Shown here: positions 33,496 to 44,791 of the stretch, piece by piece
How the letters are laid out: the number at the start of each line of letters is the position of its first letter
How positions within the stretch are numbered: the stretch's first letter is position 1
DNA from: Homalodisca vitripennis
Taxonomy: Eukaryota; Arthropoda; Insecta; Hemiptera; Cicadellidae
Length of the DNA stretch: 64,000 nucleotides
Direction of reading: 5' to 3'
Assembly (NCBI RefSeq): GCF_021130785.1
Contig: NC_060214.1
Span: 110,191,001-110,255,000 of the forward strand
The notes under the pieces: generated by a model
The model's input: only the letters and a program-made list of their open reading frames with translations
What the model was told of the DNA's origin: nothing
The model's database searches: none
Program-made: the position numbers and the translations under genes

Positions 33496-35578
33496 AGTCA
33501 CTCTCACCGAGAATGTGGAAACTGCTTATAAAGTATTTAGTGGAATTTTTCAAACTGCATTGAACATAGCATGTCCACTCAAGATAGTAAAGAAGAAAAG
33601 AAACCCCTACAAAAATATATGGGACAATGAAAGTCAGGCCCTAAAATTATCATACTTAGAAGCACTGAATAAACAAATCATTACTGGCCACCCTGATGAC
33701 AAAAAAGAAACAGCTCGAAGGAAAAAATGTTATGATATAAAACTCAAAACTCTTCGTAAACAGTGCAACTCTTCATTCATAGAACAGTCGGACAACAAAT
33801 CAAAAGCTGTGTGGAATGTAATAAATAATGAAAGAAAAGAAAAATCTTCAAAAAATCCACTAGAATGCCTAAAAATAGAGGAAGAAATTGTTGACTCTCC
33901 AATAACTATTGCCAATAATTTAAATTACTTCTTTGCTACAGTCGCTGACCGAACACTCCTCAGAAATGGAACATCGACACCTGTAATAGCACCAAACAAT
34001 AACAACCAAACACCAAACCTAGCCTTCTTTGAAACCAACAAACAAGAAATTGGAAAAATCATTGACTCTTTAAAAGCAAAAACATCAGCAGGGGAGGATG
34101 AGATCTCATCAAAATTGATCAAACAGTGCAAACACGAAATAATCACCCCACTGACTCACATCATTAATAAATCACTTTCACAAGGAATATTTCCAAATGA
34201 ACTAAAATTCGCAAAAATCTATCCGAAATTCAAATGTGGAGCAACAAATGAAGCCACCAGCTACAGGCCAATTTCCCTAATCTCTACTTTTTCTAAAATA
34301 CTGGAGCGAGTAATACTAAATAGACTACTGAGCCACCTCAAGCAGCACGATCTTCTCACCCCTAGACAACACGGTTTTATAAAAGACAGATCAACTTCAA
34401 CAGCAATAGCTCAACTAATTGAAGAAATCATCGACAATCTGGAAAAAGGAAAAATTGCAACAAGCATATTTTTGGATTTTAGTAAAGCGTTTGACTGCCT
34501 TGACCATGAACTCATACTGAAAAAGTTACACTCTCTTGGAGTCATTGACAAGGAACTTGACTGGTTTAAGAGCTACTTGAGCAACAGGGAACAAGTAGTA
34601 GAACTTACTTACTTGGAGAAAAACACTGTGACGAAAGTAAAATCCAAGCCAATACCAGTAAGCAGAGGAGTACCTCAAGGCTCCGTGCTTGGACCCGTCT
34701 TGTACATTCTCCTAACAAATGACTTCCCAAACTATCTCCAAAACCACTGTGAAATTGTAATGTATGCTGACGACACAGCTTTGATTTTAGCAAATAAGAA
34801 CAAATCTCAGCTAGATATAGACTCTTTTGTTGCATACAATGTGGCTAAGCAATACTGCCACCTCAATGATTTAGTCTTAAATGACTCAAAGACCCAACAG
34901 CTAGTCTTTACACCTAACCCAAACCAATATGACGGGCTCCCAGAAATAACTACAATTAAATCAGGAAAGTACCTTGGTCTAACTGTTGATCAAAACCTCT
35001 CATGGGAACCTCACATCAATCAACTCTGCCACAAACTTAATAGTAGCCTGTATGCAGTGAGAAGAATAAAACAAATCAGTAGCCCTCAAGTAGCTTTGAC
35101 AGCATACCTTTCCCTATTTGAATGTCATCTCAGATATGGACTGATAGCCTGGGGAGGTACGACAATTGGAAATCTTAAAAGGGTGCTCGTTATACAAAAA
35201 AGGGCTGTCAGGACTCTAAGTGGATTAGGACCAATGGACTCATGCCGAGCAGCTTTCAGACATCTAGGAATACTGACGATCATAGGACTCTATATCCTAG
35301 AGACGATCTTATTTGCCACAAAAACAGGGCACGCAAGAACTGGCGACATCCACCCCTACAACACCAGACATAGAAACAACTTCCTCCTTGACCCTCATCA
35401 TCTGACTCTGTTCGAGAAAAAACCATCGTATAAAGGAGCCATGTTCTTTAACAATCTACCTGACTACCTAAGAAAGCTTCCAGAGAAGAACTTCAAGGCC
35501 TCCTTAAGAAGCTGGCTGCTGGAGCATCCATACTACAGTGTCCAGGAGTACCTTCAGTGGAGGACAAGCGCTTTGTAA
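33440..35578 (+). pseudogene. Retrotransposon ORF2, reverse transcriptase part
   Basis: 712 codons open to TAA at 35576-35578. RT blocks: SYRPISLISTFSKILERVIL, TPRQHGFIKDRSTSTAI, FLDFSKAFDCLDHELILKKL (first Asp), SRGVPQGSVLGPVLYILLTN, and MYADDTALILANK with the Y-A-D-D active site, then thumb-like YLGLTVDQNLSWEPHINQLC and SLFECHLRYGLIAWGG. There is no RNase H domain; it ends SVQEYLQWRTSAL. All polymerase residues are intact; the only visible lesion is the frameshift at its start. Confidence 0.88.
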
Positions 35579-35681
35579 TTTACATACACTGACTCATACA
35601 CTGATTGTGACATAAACACTGACCTTTGTTCTATTCTCTAAGAATATGTTCAATAAAGATATATTCTATTCTATTCTAATA

Positions 35682-36300
35682 ACTTTTCTTTGGAAACGTT
35701 CGTTTAAATAATTGCGAACGGCAGTGGCGTAATGTGGTGGAGCACCATCGTGTTGAAAGTAAAGTTCTTGAAAGTTTTCTGCAAACGTCATGAGTCCTGG
35801 TACCACGTAATTCTGAAGCATATCCAAATATTTATCTCCTGTCACTGTTCCTTCAAAAAAATATGGTCCAAGTACATCAAATGATTATATTGCCCCCCAA
35901 ACACTCACACCAGGTTGATTCAGCTGTTGCTCTAACAAAAGACTTTGATTGTCAGTATACCAATAAGTACAGTTATGTCTGTTAACTTGTCCGCTTAACT
36001 TAAATTGGCCTCGTCGGACCAAATGATTTTATTAAAAAAGGTTAGGATCATGTTTGTGTTGGTTAAGCATCTATCCACAAAACTGAAGTCGTCGATCTGG
36101 ATCATCTTCAAGTAACCCGTGGAATATAAGATTTATAATTCTATTTGTGTAACATTCTTTGCACTGACCTTCATGGTAAATCCAGCTCAGATGCTAATCG
36201 TCTGGTCGATTTTCGAGGACTTTTGGTTAGCTAAACATATTGTCATCAGTTGAGACTGTTGTTGGGCGGCCAGACCACATTTTTACTAGATGTGTCTTTG
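35682..36300 (-). pseudogene. Transposase central part (Tc1/mariner-type), severed
   Basis: Minus-strand reading gives a first-Asp region (IIWSDEANL), QPGVSVWGAI, TVTGDKYLDMLQNYVVPGLM, and YFQHDGAPPHYATAVRNYLN with the second Asp, ending at ERFQRKVI where the retrotransposon tail begins. There is a frame change near 36010 and a stop near 35890. The N-terminal DNA-binding part (36300-36480) is too decayed to delimit. Confidence 0.72.
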
Positions 36301-36480
36301 ACGCATATTTTTTCATCGGTTTTATGAGAATTTTCAGTACTTTTTAAAGCAGCAATTTCAACATATTTTTTTAAAAGATTTAATAAAACAGCCTAGAAGA
36401 CAAGGCTGACAGTACTTAAGACACAGAATTTATGCAGCAGTGCTTTATAGTCCTTTAAACCGGAATTTACATTGATTTTC

Positions 36481-39037
36481 AGGTTGTCCCAAAAGTGTGG
36501 TTAACAGATTCGCTGTTGTATTATTTATGGTATTTTGAACAGTATTCTACATTGTGTACTGTCGTCTCCAAAAGTGGGCTAGAAACCCCATATTACTGTG
36601 TATATATATACACAGTAATGTGTATATGATATCATTGTATCACGTGAATATTCACAAATGAGTTATTTATTTGGGATCTTATCTACTTACCATGTCTTCT
36701 GTAAGTACACCATCGCAGACACTTTAGGGCTCACAAGATATACGTGAAATTCTAGTTCACAAACACTACACTTGTCACATCGCTTGGAAAACTAGTGCGC
36801 ATTCTTTTTGTCGTACTACCAGCTAGCTAGACAAACCCAGTCTACTTGATACAATGAAATTGTATTTCACATTGTAATTTATTAATAATCTTTTGCCACA
36901 TGCCATCTTAATAGTTGTGAATAAAAAACTTTTTTGAAGCGAGTGAAGTTAATTTGCCATGATACTGGCAGATTGTCAAGCATCTACCACCTCTCGACTT
37001 TGACCTCTGTGATAAGAAGTTCCTAAACTGTTACTTGAGCATAGGTGCTAAAGTAACAGTTTCCTGGATAAGAGTTAAAATAAGTCATATGATTTATTTT
37101 GTAGAGTAGTATCCGTTTTATTTATAAAATTGAGAAAATACTCATCTTTCTATGCATTATAGGCTGGTATTACAAACACAAAAACATTTCCATGAATGTC
37201 CTAAACCCGGAATACTTCATGTTAAATAAAATATAGTATTGTTCAAAATATAAACTTATACAAATAAGTAAATACATTATTATGTTGAGTTTAAATATTA
37301 CAAATTACTCAACACTACAGATGAAGTTGATCACCCTCGAAGAAAAATATATGTTTCATTGCTTCCAGCTTTTCTGATAACTTTCTTGTTATTTAAAACT
37401 TGGTTATAAAATTCTACACAGTCCATTTTGTAGTTGTAATTACATTGGATATTCATGAAAGAAAATATTCTCTCTTTATTTGCACTGCGGGCTGGTATAG
37501 TAAATATATATTTTGTCATTTTTACCAACTCTGAGTACTGTTAAAGATGCACAGGAGAATCCAAAATTAAAAACTAGTAAAAAAGTTTCATAATAAAAAA
37601 AGATACTGTTCAACCTTGTTTGTCTTAATAGGGATTGGAAGTAACAAGGAAAAATACATAGATAAACAGTAGATACGTTTAAATAACAAGTAATATTTAT
37701 TTATTAAAATATAAAAGTGTAAGAGAGCCAGTTTATTATTTTGTTTTACAGAGATTGATCAAAAAAACTAATTGAAATTCTGTTTACTGTTTTGTAAATC
37801 TCAGTGAGTCTCTTTTATCATACCTGCTGACGAAGTGTCAGACTATCATTTAAAACAAACAATCAGCCGAACTAGCTGCACCATGGAATTGGAAAGAGTC
37901 ATACAAATTTCTGATTATTTATTATCAGAATCGTTTTCACTTTCCTCTCACCAGTGAAGAACTGTTGCTGATACGATTATATTCTATGTCATCCATTGCA
38001 ACAAAACTATTTTCGGTCATGATACAATCATTTACATCTTTCAAATTTACAATTATCAACCTTTCATAGGCCTACTACAACATTGTTAATTTGTTAATGC
38101 ATTGTATGCATTATTTTGTAATAACAAAAAATTAATTACACTGAAAATGCAACAAAAAGTTTTTACTCTTTAAAAATTCGACTTCCTATCTGTAAACCGA
38201 TCCAAATAAACAACATTTAGCTGTATTTTACATTCAGTTTATCTTGGTTTAATCTTATATCTTGCAATCTTTTAAACTAATTTCTCTTTCCATCCATTGC
38301 TTTTTACTAGTTTAAATTCCATAAAATAAGTTAAGTTTAAATTGTTTTTATTATGTTTATACTAATAAGTTGGCTGTTGTTTTTTGTAACTCAACAGACA
38401 GCTAGCAATATATTTATTTCTTTTAATTCCCAACTTGATGCCATAGTGCTTATAAGTGTTGCAAATGAAGTGAAACAAGTTTTGTAAAAACTAAAGTAAT
38501 ATTGCTTAACAGTATAAAAACTAATAATATACTAAACTACTAATCTATGTAACTTTACACATTGTTTCATATAACTAACTCTAAAACAATCTATATTTAC
38601 ACTTAAAATTATATTGCACAATATTGGGTTCAATCTGATAACTGAACATAGTAAAATTTAGTTATTTAGAGATAAAGTCTGAGATTTCTATGATTTTTAT
38701 TAATAAGTAAGTATATCTGTTGTAGAGTGTGAATTAAAAAAAAAAATTCATACTGTATGAACGTACAAAATTAATTTTTATTCAGCATATTTATTAATCA
38801 ATTTGTGGATTTATGCTGTTAACAGATTTTGTTAAATCACATTAAGAATAGCAAACAAAATCCCTGTTTTGAATCTTTTCAAAGGAATGTCAATATCAAT
38901 ATAATACCACTAATGTTATATCTTATAGAATTCCACAGTTAGAAAATGCATAGTCTACTTATACTTTAGGTAATTTGAAACATTTTATCGGCTGATAAAA
39001 AAACTGCCACTTTTCTGTCAGTTTAAAACAGGTTTTA
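36481..39037. other. AT-rich intergenic stretch, nothing recognised
   Basis: Only a small TGTGTATATATATACACA palindrome near 36598 and simple AT-rich sequence. No coding region that I can support. Confidence 0.5.
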
Positions 39038-39703
39038 TCTATATATATAAAAATGAAACTGTTCGTGTGTAACAGCATCACTCACAAACGGCTGGACGGA
39101 TTCGCCTAATTTTTTTTAAAATTTGTTCGTCTTGATCTGTAGAAGGTTTATAGGATACTTTTTATCCCTTTCCCGATTCAGGATTCCGCCCCACTGGTTA
39201 CAGAAATACCCGTAAGAAATGCATTGCAGCAAACATATGTTATTAAGTGAAAGAGTCTTTTCAAATTTTTAATCAGCTGTTCTTTGTAAACATATATAAT
39301 GCGACAAAAAATATATTTATATATAAATTTCTTTACACTTATAGTTTTAAAGCATAGAGTAAGCTTAAGAGAAACGACAAATTTTGTTTAAACTGTTTCT
39401 GCAATCATAATATATAAAAATGAATGTTTGTGTGTTTGTCCTTTATAGACTCAGAAACTATTGGACCGATCACTATGAAAATTTGTATTTTTCTATGTAG
39501 AAGGTTTATACGCAATGCCCATTGATGTAACTAACCACCAGGCTGTACTGCAAGATATAAAAGTTATCAAAGCGCCTGCACATTATAAACTGCAATTACA
39601 ACACAGTAGTTACGTATATTAAAATATCCAAACACTATTTGAAGGCAAAGAAATATACGGGCAAAGCTTAAGAGACGCGTGCGAAGCCGCGGGAAACAGC
39701 TAG
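39038..39703 (+). mobile_element. Short non-autonomous Helitron
   Basis: 5' end TCTATATATATAAAAATGAA preceded by A (39037); 3' end ...GCGAAGCCGCGGGAAACAGC followed by TAG and T (39704), so the element starts TC, ends CTAG and sits between A and T. These are Helitron rules, and the GCGAAGCCGCGGG stretch forms the usual 3' hairpin about 10 bases before CTAG. An internal repeat of the 5'-like sequence (AATATATAAAAATGAATGTT at about 39408) suggests a second truncated copy. No Rep/helicase coding. Confidence 0.82.
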
Positions 39704-40497
39704 TAGTGGCTAAAATCAACCATTAAGAGCACAAAATTAATTTAAGAGTTAGCAGTACAGGCAGTTGAGTTTTGTTTGATAAGAACAATATAAAATCATA
39801 AACTATTTTTCTCCATTCACTTGTAGATATTTGCAAGGTGTCGAATTTTAATGGCACATCTTATGAATTTTACTTTTTATAGTGTTAATATATTTTTTAA
39901 TGTAAAATTCATTTAAATAATTATTTATTTATTGGTGTGATTTAAAATCTATTGTAAGACAACTACACATATTCTACAAAATTTCCAATTGAATTTATAA
40001 GTTTGTAAGTTGTGCCTTTGAAACGAGACATGTTGCAAATCTTTGGAAGATAAATAATTTATTCTTGTGAGTAAAAATCTATGTTTTCCTCCTCACCTGT
40101 CTCTTGGTATTGAAATTACCCATAAGTCTCCTTTTCATGCTTTTAAACTATGAATGAAAAACGGGGTGTCAGAAATAAGAGTTAGGTGACAATGTGGAAC
40201 ATTCAATAGTTGAGGAGGGGGAAAACAGTTTTCTCAAGGGTTTTTACATACAAAATATATTTTTTAACCTTAGTAGTGCGTGACTGAATAATTTTGCTGC
40301 AAACTATTGGTACCACGTTACTTTTCATCACACTGTTACAAGACTATTTTTTCAGTAGGTTGTGAATTATTTTAACTTAAAAACAAGAAGCTGAGGAAAC
40401 CTCACATTGCATTATTACTATTTACACTTTACACTCATAAGACAACAAAGTGTGGCCCTAACTGATTTCTCATTCAGTTCAAATAAAATCTCACTTA
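39704..40497. other. AT-rich spacer, nothing recognised
   Basis: Sequence between the Helitron and mariner insertions; no gene or repeat that I can support. Confidence 0.5.
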
Positions 40498-41822
40498 CAA
40501 GGTGTGTTCAAAAAGTATCGCGAATTTTGAATTTTCGCGGGTTACATATATTCGAATTTCTACTTTTTTATGGCGTTATGTTGGTACATATGTCTCTCAC
40601 TTATGTTGACAATTTCGGCCATTTTGAATGTTCAGTTAATTGTTGACAGCTGCTTTGCTTGCACGTGTTTTGGTTCGTCTTCGATTTTTACCTATTAAAA
40701 AAAATGGAACAAAGAACCTGTATCAAATTTTGTGTGAAAAACGAAATTAAGTGCGCGGATGCATTCCGAATGTTGACTGTGGCATACGGAGAAGCTACTT
40801 TGGACAAAAGCAACGTTTATCGGTGGTACAAAATGTTTTCAGAAGGGCGAGAAGATGTGAACGACGAAGAGCGTGCCGGACGCCCGAGCACTTCAACAAC
40901 AGACGAAAAAATTCATGAAGTGAAGAAAATGGTATTGGCCAATCGTCGAATCACCGTTAGAGAAATTGCTGAGGACCTAGGCATATCGATTGGCTCGTGC
41001 CATTAGTTTTTAATCGATAATTTGGGCATGAGACGGGTCGCCGCAAAATTCATACCAAAATTGCTCAATTTCGATCAAAAACAGCATTGCATGAACATTG
41101 CTAATGAGATGTTGGAATCTGTCCGCGACGACCCGAATTTGCTCCAGAGGGTCATAACTGGTGACGAATTGTGGGTTTTTGGTTATGACGTGAAAACCAA
41201 AGCTCAATCATCTCAATGGAAGCTGCCGCACGAACCAAGACCGAAAAAAAGCACCTCAAGTTCGGTCGAATGTGAAAGTTTTGCTTACAGTTTTCTTCGA
41301 TTGCAGGGGCGTGGTGCATCATGAGTTCTTGCCACAAGGTAGAACAGTGAATAAGGAATATTACCTGCAAGTTATGCGCAATTTTCGCGAAGCAATCCGC
41401 CAGAAACGCCGGAATTTGTGGAAAAACAAAAATTGGCTTTTGCACCATGATAACGCCCTTGCTCACACATCGCTACTTGTATGCGACTTCTTGGCCAAAA
41501 ACAACACACTAATGATACCGCAGCCACCGTATTCCCCAGATCTGGCCCCCTGTTACTTTTTCTTGTTCCCGAAACTGAAGAGGCCCATGAAAGGACGACG
41601 CTACGCCACGATTGACGAGATAGAGATGGCATCGAAGGAGGTGCTGAACAAGATACAAAAAATGATTTTTTGAAGTGCTTCGAAGATTGGAAAAAACGTT
41701 GGCACAAGTGTATAATATCCCAGGGGGGTTACTTTGAAGGGGACAAAATAGATATTCACGAATAAATAAATAATTTTTTTTTTAAGTACACAAAATTCGC
41801 GATACTTTTTGAACACACCTCG
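40498..41822 (+). mobile_element. mariner element (TA duplication), inactive
   Basis: Inverted ends CAAGGTGTGTTCAAAAAGTA (continuing TCGCGAATTTT) and its near-perfect complement at the right, flanked by TA at 40496-40497 and 41823-41824. At 1325 bp it has mariner length. It contains one plus-strand transposase gene with several lesions (see the pseudogene entry). Confidence 0.93.
40704..41765 (+). pseudogene. mariner DD34D transposase, broken in four places
   Basis: Start MEQRTCIKFCVKNEIKCADA; a helix-turn-helix part with FSEGREDVNDEERAGRPSTS and ITVREIAEDLGISIGSCH. Lesions: TAG stop at about 41004-41006 after SIGSCH; one extra A in the A run near 41244-41250; third catalytic Asp replaced by Tyr (DLAPCYFFLF near 41550); one A missing near 41661. 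Catalytic Asp 1 (VITGDELWVFGYDV) and Asp 2 (WLLHHDNALAHTS) remain. The last frame ends GGYFEGDKIDIHE then TAA at 41763-41765. It is clearly dead in this copy; two of the lesions are homopolymer indels that could be sequencing errors, the other two are not. Confidence 0.9.
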
Positions 41823-42351
41823 TAGTTGGCCTCTCAGCTAGTGGCCATCTCGGTAATTGCGAAACCATTTGCAACACTTCTACTCATATTTAAATGGCTG
41901 ACTCTGTAAATGTCAGATTTAAATTTAATCCTTGAACACTTGCAACGTTTACTTCAAGGTTCAAACTTTTTATATTGGTTATTGATATATATTCACAGCC
42001 CATTATATGAAGTAGTCACTTCTGTCAGTCAGTTCCACTACTGCCTTTCCAGTTTTTACATTTATAATAATTATACTTTTTTATTATTTACAGTGTGATG
42101 AAAAGTATCATTCATAACCTATAGTATTTATTCAACCTGTCCTTGATAGAATTTCCATATTTGGCTATCATTTTGGATAGAAAACATGATTCTGTACCAA
42201 AAAAGAACACTTTTGGTACTAGTGATGAACTTATTATTCCAGCTGCGACATATATCACTGATTTTCCTTTGAGTTTTAAGTGATGAAGGTACACAATTCT
42301 GAACACAAACAGATGATGTTAGTCCTTTTACGAAATTGAAAAAAATCAACT

Positions 42352-42792
42352 TCATAAACAATATGGCTGTTTGGTCTTATAATAGTTAATCATCGAACGC
42401 GATAAAACGTTCTTAGGTAACACAAAGTATTTGGTATTGTACTTCCTCAGTTGGGTAAAGGCCTTCCTAGGACACCTGAATCTATATTGATCTTGTCTAT
42501 GTTTATAGTGAAGTTCGTAAGCACTATAGGGGTGGGCGCTTTCTTCAGGAATAAAGGAGGAGAAGTTACAGTTAGAGACGTCACAGTGGGTCCGTAGTCC
42601 GATGTGTAAGTCTCTAGATTGGTGATCAGAGGTGAGCGATTGAGTGTACGTGCCGGAGCGATCAGAAGTCTTTCCAACACTGATACTCCACCTAGGGGCA
42701 TAGGCTCTCTTAACTTGTGGAAAGCTTGGTAATCCAATCAAAATGTTGTGATAATAGATATGGTATTCTCTGCAACTCAATATTATGACCAT
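42352..42792 (-). other. Unassigned minus-strand open region, two frames open together
   Basis: One frame (42352-42792) is open for 146 codons and includes VKRAYAPRWSISVGKTSDRS and YKHRQDQYRFRCPRKAFTQL. A second (42447-42737) reads REPMPLGGVSVLERLLIAPA and TSDYGPTVTSLTVTSPPLFL. GC content is higher than the surroundings. I do not recognise either protein. The second frame could be joined in phase to the exon ending at 44663, but the acceptor would be poor. It could equally be an old transposon piece. Confidence 0.3.
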
Positions 42793-44016
42793 TGGTTGTA
42801 GTAATGCTAATGCTGTAATCTTAAAAATTAATTTACTATACTGGGTGGAAACAAATCTTTCCCCTCAAAATGTCTTACATGAAATTCAACAGTTTTAAAC
42901 AGCAATCTTGTGACACATGATGAAAAAGAACAAGGAAAGTTTTTTTCTTAATTGTAATTTTAAATTTTAATTGTAATTTTAATTTTTGTTTTTTTAATTG
43001 TAATCCAAAAATGGGATGGAGGGCAACTAAAAATGTTTAAAAGATAACTCTTACAATGTGATAAGATAAACAAACATAGAAAATTACCAGGTGAAAATGA
43101 AAATGTTATCTTCTATATTTTAGATTAAAAACAACTAACCCTTATACTTCAGGGAAGTAACAATTTAATAATGAATATTGTAACATTTTTTTCAATAGAT
43201 TTGCTTTGGATGGGTGATTTTTATTATTTAAACCAAAATATAAAGTTCTAAACATAAAAAAGCCACCTTTTTGTATGAAGACAAGATCAAAGATTTTGTG
43301 AGCTGCCTTAGGTTTCTTTAATTTTCTGATTTTTCATTAGATGGATCATAAGATGGGCACAGCTATTTGAAAAATTTGTATTGCTCTCTATTTCCTCATT
43401 TTGGAAAGGAGGCATAGTTAAAAACATACTTGAAATATATTTAACTAATAGCAAATTTAATCTTTGCTATAGATTTTTCTATCAGAAACTCTATTAAATA
43501 AAAAATTATAAACTATTAGTGTAAACCTATAATTGTATAACTAACAATTCAGTACCAGTGAGACTCCACAATTAAAATTCTGAAGTGAAAATATATGAAT
43601 TTGAGAAGTTCCTATTTAAAACGCAGTTTTAAACTTGAGCCTCGTGTTGAAAGTGGAGCCTCAGATGCATTGTCAGCAGCTAACTTGTGTACTCTTTTTA
43701 ACAACACAGACATGACGGTTGATCTACATTTAGTGATAATAATTTTCTTAAAAGTTTTTAATCATTTCATGCAGATAAATCTTTTCCAATATTTTGTTCT
43801 GGACTGTTTTTTATAAAATAATGAATACAACAATCAATTTTCACACAATAATGGTCCTCATTAAAGTGTCCAGCTCTCACCAATGCTTACTCCCTTTACT
43901 CAACATAGTCAGTGAAATCAACTCCAAGATTACAATTATTTCTTCCTGAGTCACAAAAAACAAACCTCAAACATTCGAGTAGGAAATTTTAGTTCTTGCA
44001 TCTGTCCAACAGATTT
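42793..44016. other. AT-rich spacer, nothing recognised
   Basis: No gene, transposon end or other structured signal that I can support. Confidence 0.5.
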
Positions 44017-44506
44017 GTTTTAATGGAAAAGACATTTTTTAGATACTTCCACATTAAATTTATTAAAAATAGCGCTTTCGCCGGTTAAGGCATCATCAGT
44101 TTGACATTGTTTACAGAAAAAAACATATGTGTAAAATAGAATAAACATATGATAAAATAGAATAAAATTAAAAACTAACTGTAAAGACCAAAAAACTAAT
44201 AAATTATAAAAGAATTATGTAGAAAAATATGGTTTGCAATTCATTAGTGAAAAAAATATTTTATACCATTAGTGGAAAAAGAAATCCATTCCAAAATTAT
44301 GAATTGCAAACCATATTTTTCTACATAATTCTTTTATAATTTATTAGTTTTTTGGTCTTTACAGTTAGTTTTAAATTTTATTCTATTTTACACATATGTT
44401 TTTTTCTGTAAACAATGTCAAACTGATGATGCCTTAACCAGCGAAAGCGCTATTTTTAATAAATTTAATGTGGAAGTATCTAAAAAATGTTTTTTTCCAT
44501 TAAAAC
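44017..44506. mobile_element. Near-palindromic hairpin element
   Basis: Two inverted arms of about 220-230 bp (44017-44245 and 44290-44506) are nearly identical, ends GTTTTAATGGAAAAGACATT and its complement with small differences. The loop is about 45 bp. Each arm contains TGATGATGCCTTAACC and GCGAAAGCGC-type sequence. It is non-coding and looks like a foldback/MITE insertion or an inverted duplication of a longer repeat. Confidence 0.8.
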
Positions 44507-44662
44507 CTACCTACTTCCACCAAGGATACAAAGCAGAAAATAACAGATTGGTGTCACTTTGTGTGTGGAAATTAAACTACAAAGGAAGTCTTCTAATACT
44601 CTTAAGTACAAAGAGGATAAAATGTGAGATTAGCACAAGACAATGGAAAGAGGAACACTCAC

Positions 44663-44791
44663 CTATCCTTTTGACGAGGTCTATAAGTTGGTCAAGAATA
44701 CGCTGACGTTCGCCGTCGGAGCGATCGGGAGAATCACTGCTATTAGGGCCTTCTCCATCATCAGACAATGCTGATCGTTTCATTGGAGGCT
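44663..44791 (-). CDS. Exon of unidentified minus-strand gene (second of two linked exons)
   Basis: The acceptor CATTTCAG lies before 44791 and the donor GTGAGT starts at 44662; phase 1 in, phase 1 out. It encodes E-PPMKRSALSDDGEGPNSS, DSPDRSDGERQRILDQLIDL and VKRI. The Ser/Asp/Pro-rich charged sequence followed by an amphipathic helix (RILDQLIDLVKRI) suggests a nuclear or regulatory protein, but I do not recognise it. It joins in frame with the exon at 45809-45942. Downstream exons were not found. Confidence 0.55.

Larger units (their letters stand above)
30457..35681 (+). mobile_element. Near-full-length non-LTR retrotransposon (CR1/Jockey-group), one frameshift
   Basis: Layout: 5' region with tandem units (31149-31390), ORF1 (31388-32689) with PHD-type finger and coiled coil, overlapping ORF2 with endonuclease and reverse transcriptase (32605-35578, broken near 33440), short 3' UTR and a (ATTCT)n tail ending near 35681 with AATAAA at about 35651. 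There is no RNase H domain after the RT. PHD-containing ORF1 plus a short microsatellite tail suggests the CR1-like group, but clade assignment is inference. The 5' boundary (about 30457) is deduced from where the interrupted transposase resumes; no target duplication could be defined. Confidence 0.83.
30110..36480 (-). mobile_element. Decayed Tc1/mariner-type (DDE) transposon split by a non-LTR retrotransposon
   Basis: Minus-strand transposase segments lie on both sides of the retrotransposon. At 36300-35682: a SDEA-like first catalytic region, QVNRHNCTYWYTDNQSLLLE, PYFFEGTVTGDKYLDMLQNY, then YFQHDGAPPHYATAVRNYLN with the second catalytic Asp. At 30456-30165: GRRADIDMP, then PRSPDITPMDFFLWGVV with the third Asp and a C-terminal tail. 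At least two frame changes. Outer boundaries are estimates; the left end begins near CAGGGTGGCGCAAGTCACTG (30110). I found no matching end on the right. Confidence 0.75.

Noticed and set aside
44395..44465. Hammerhead ribozyme in the hairpin element
   Set aside because: The CTGATGA and GAAA boxes are present, but only three bases separate the GTC from CTGATGA, leaving no stem I.
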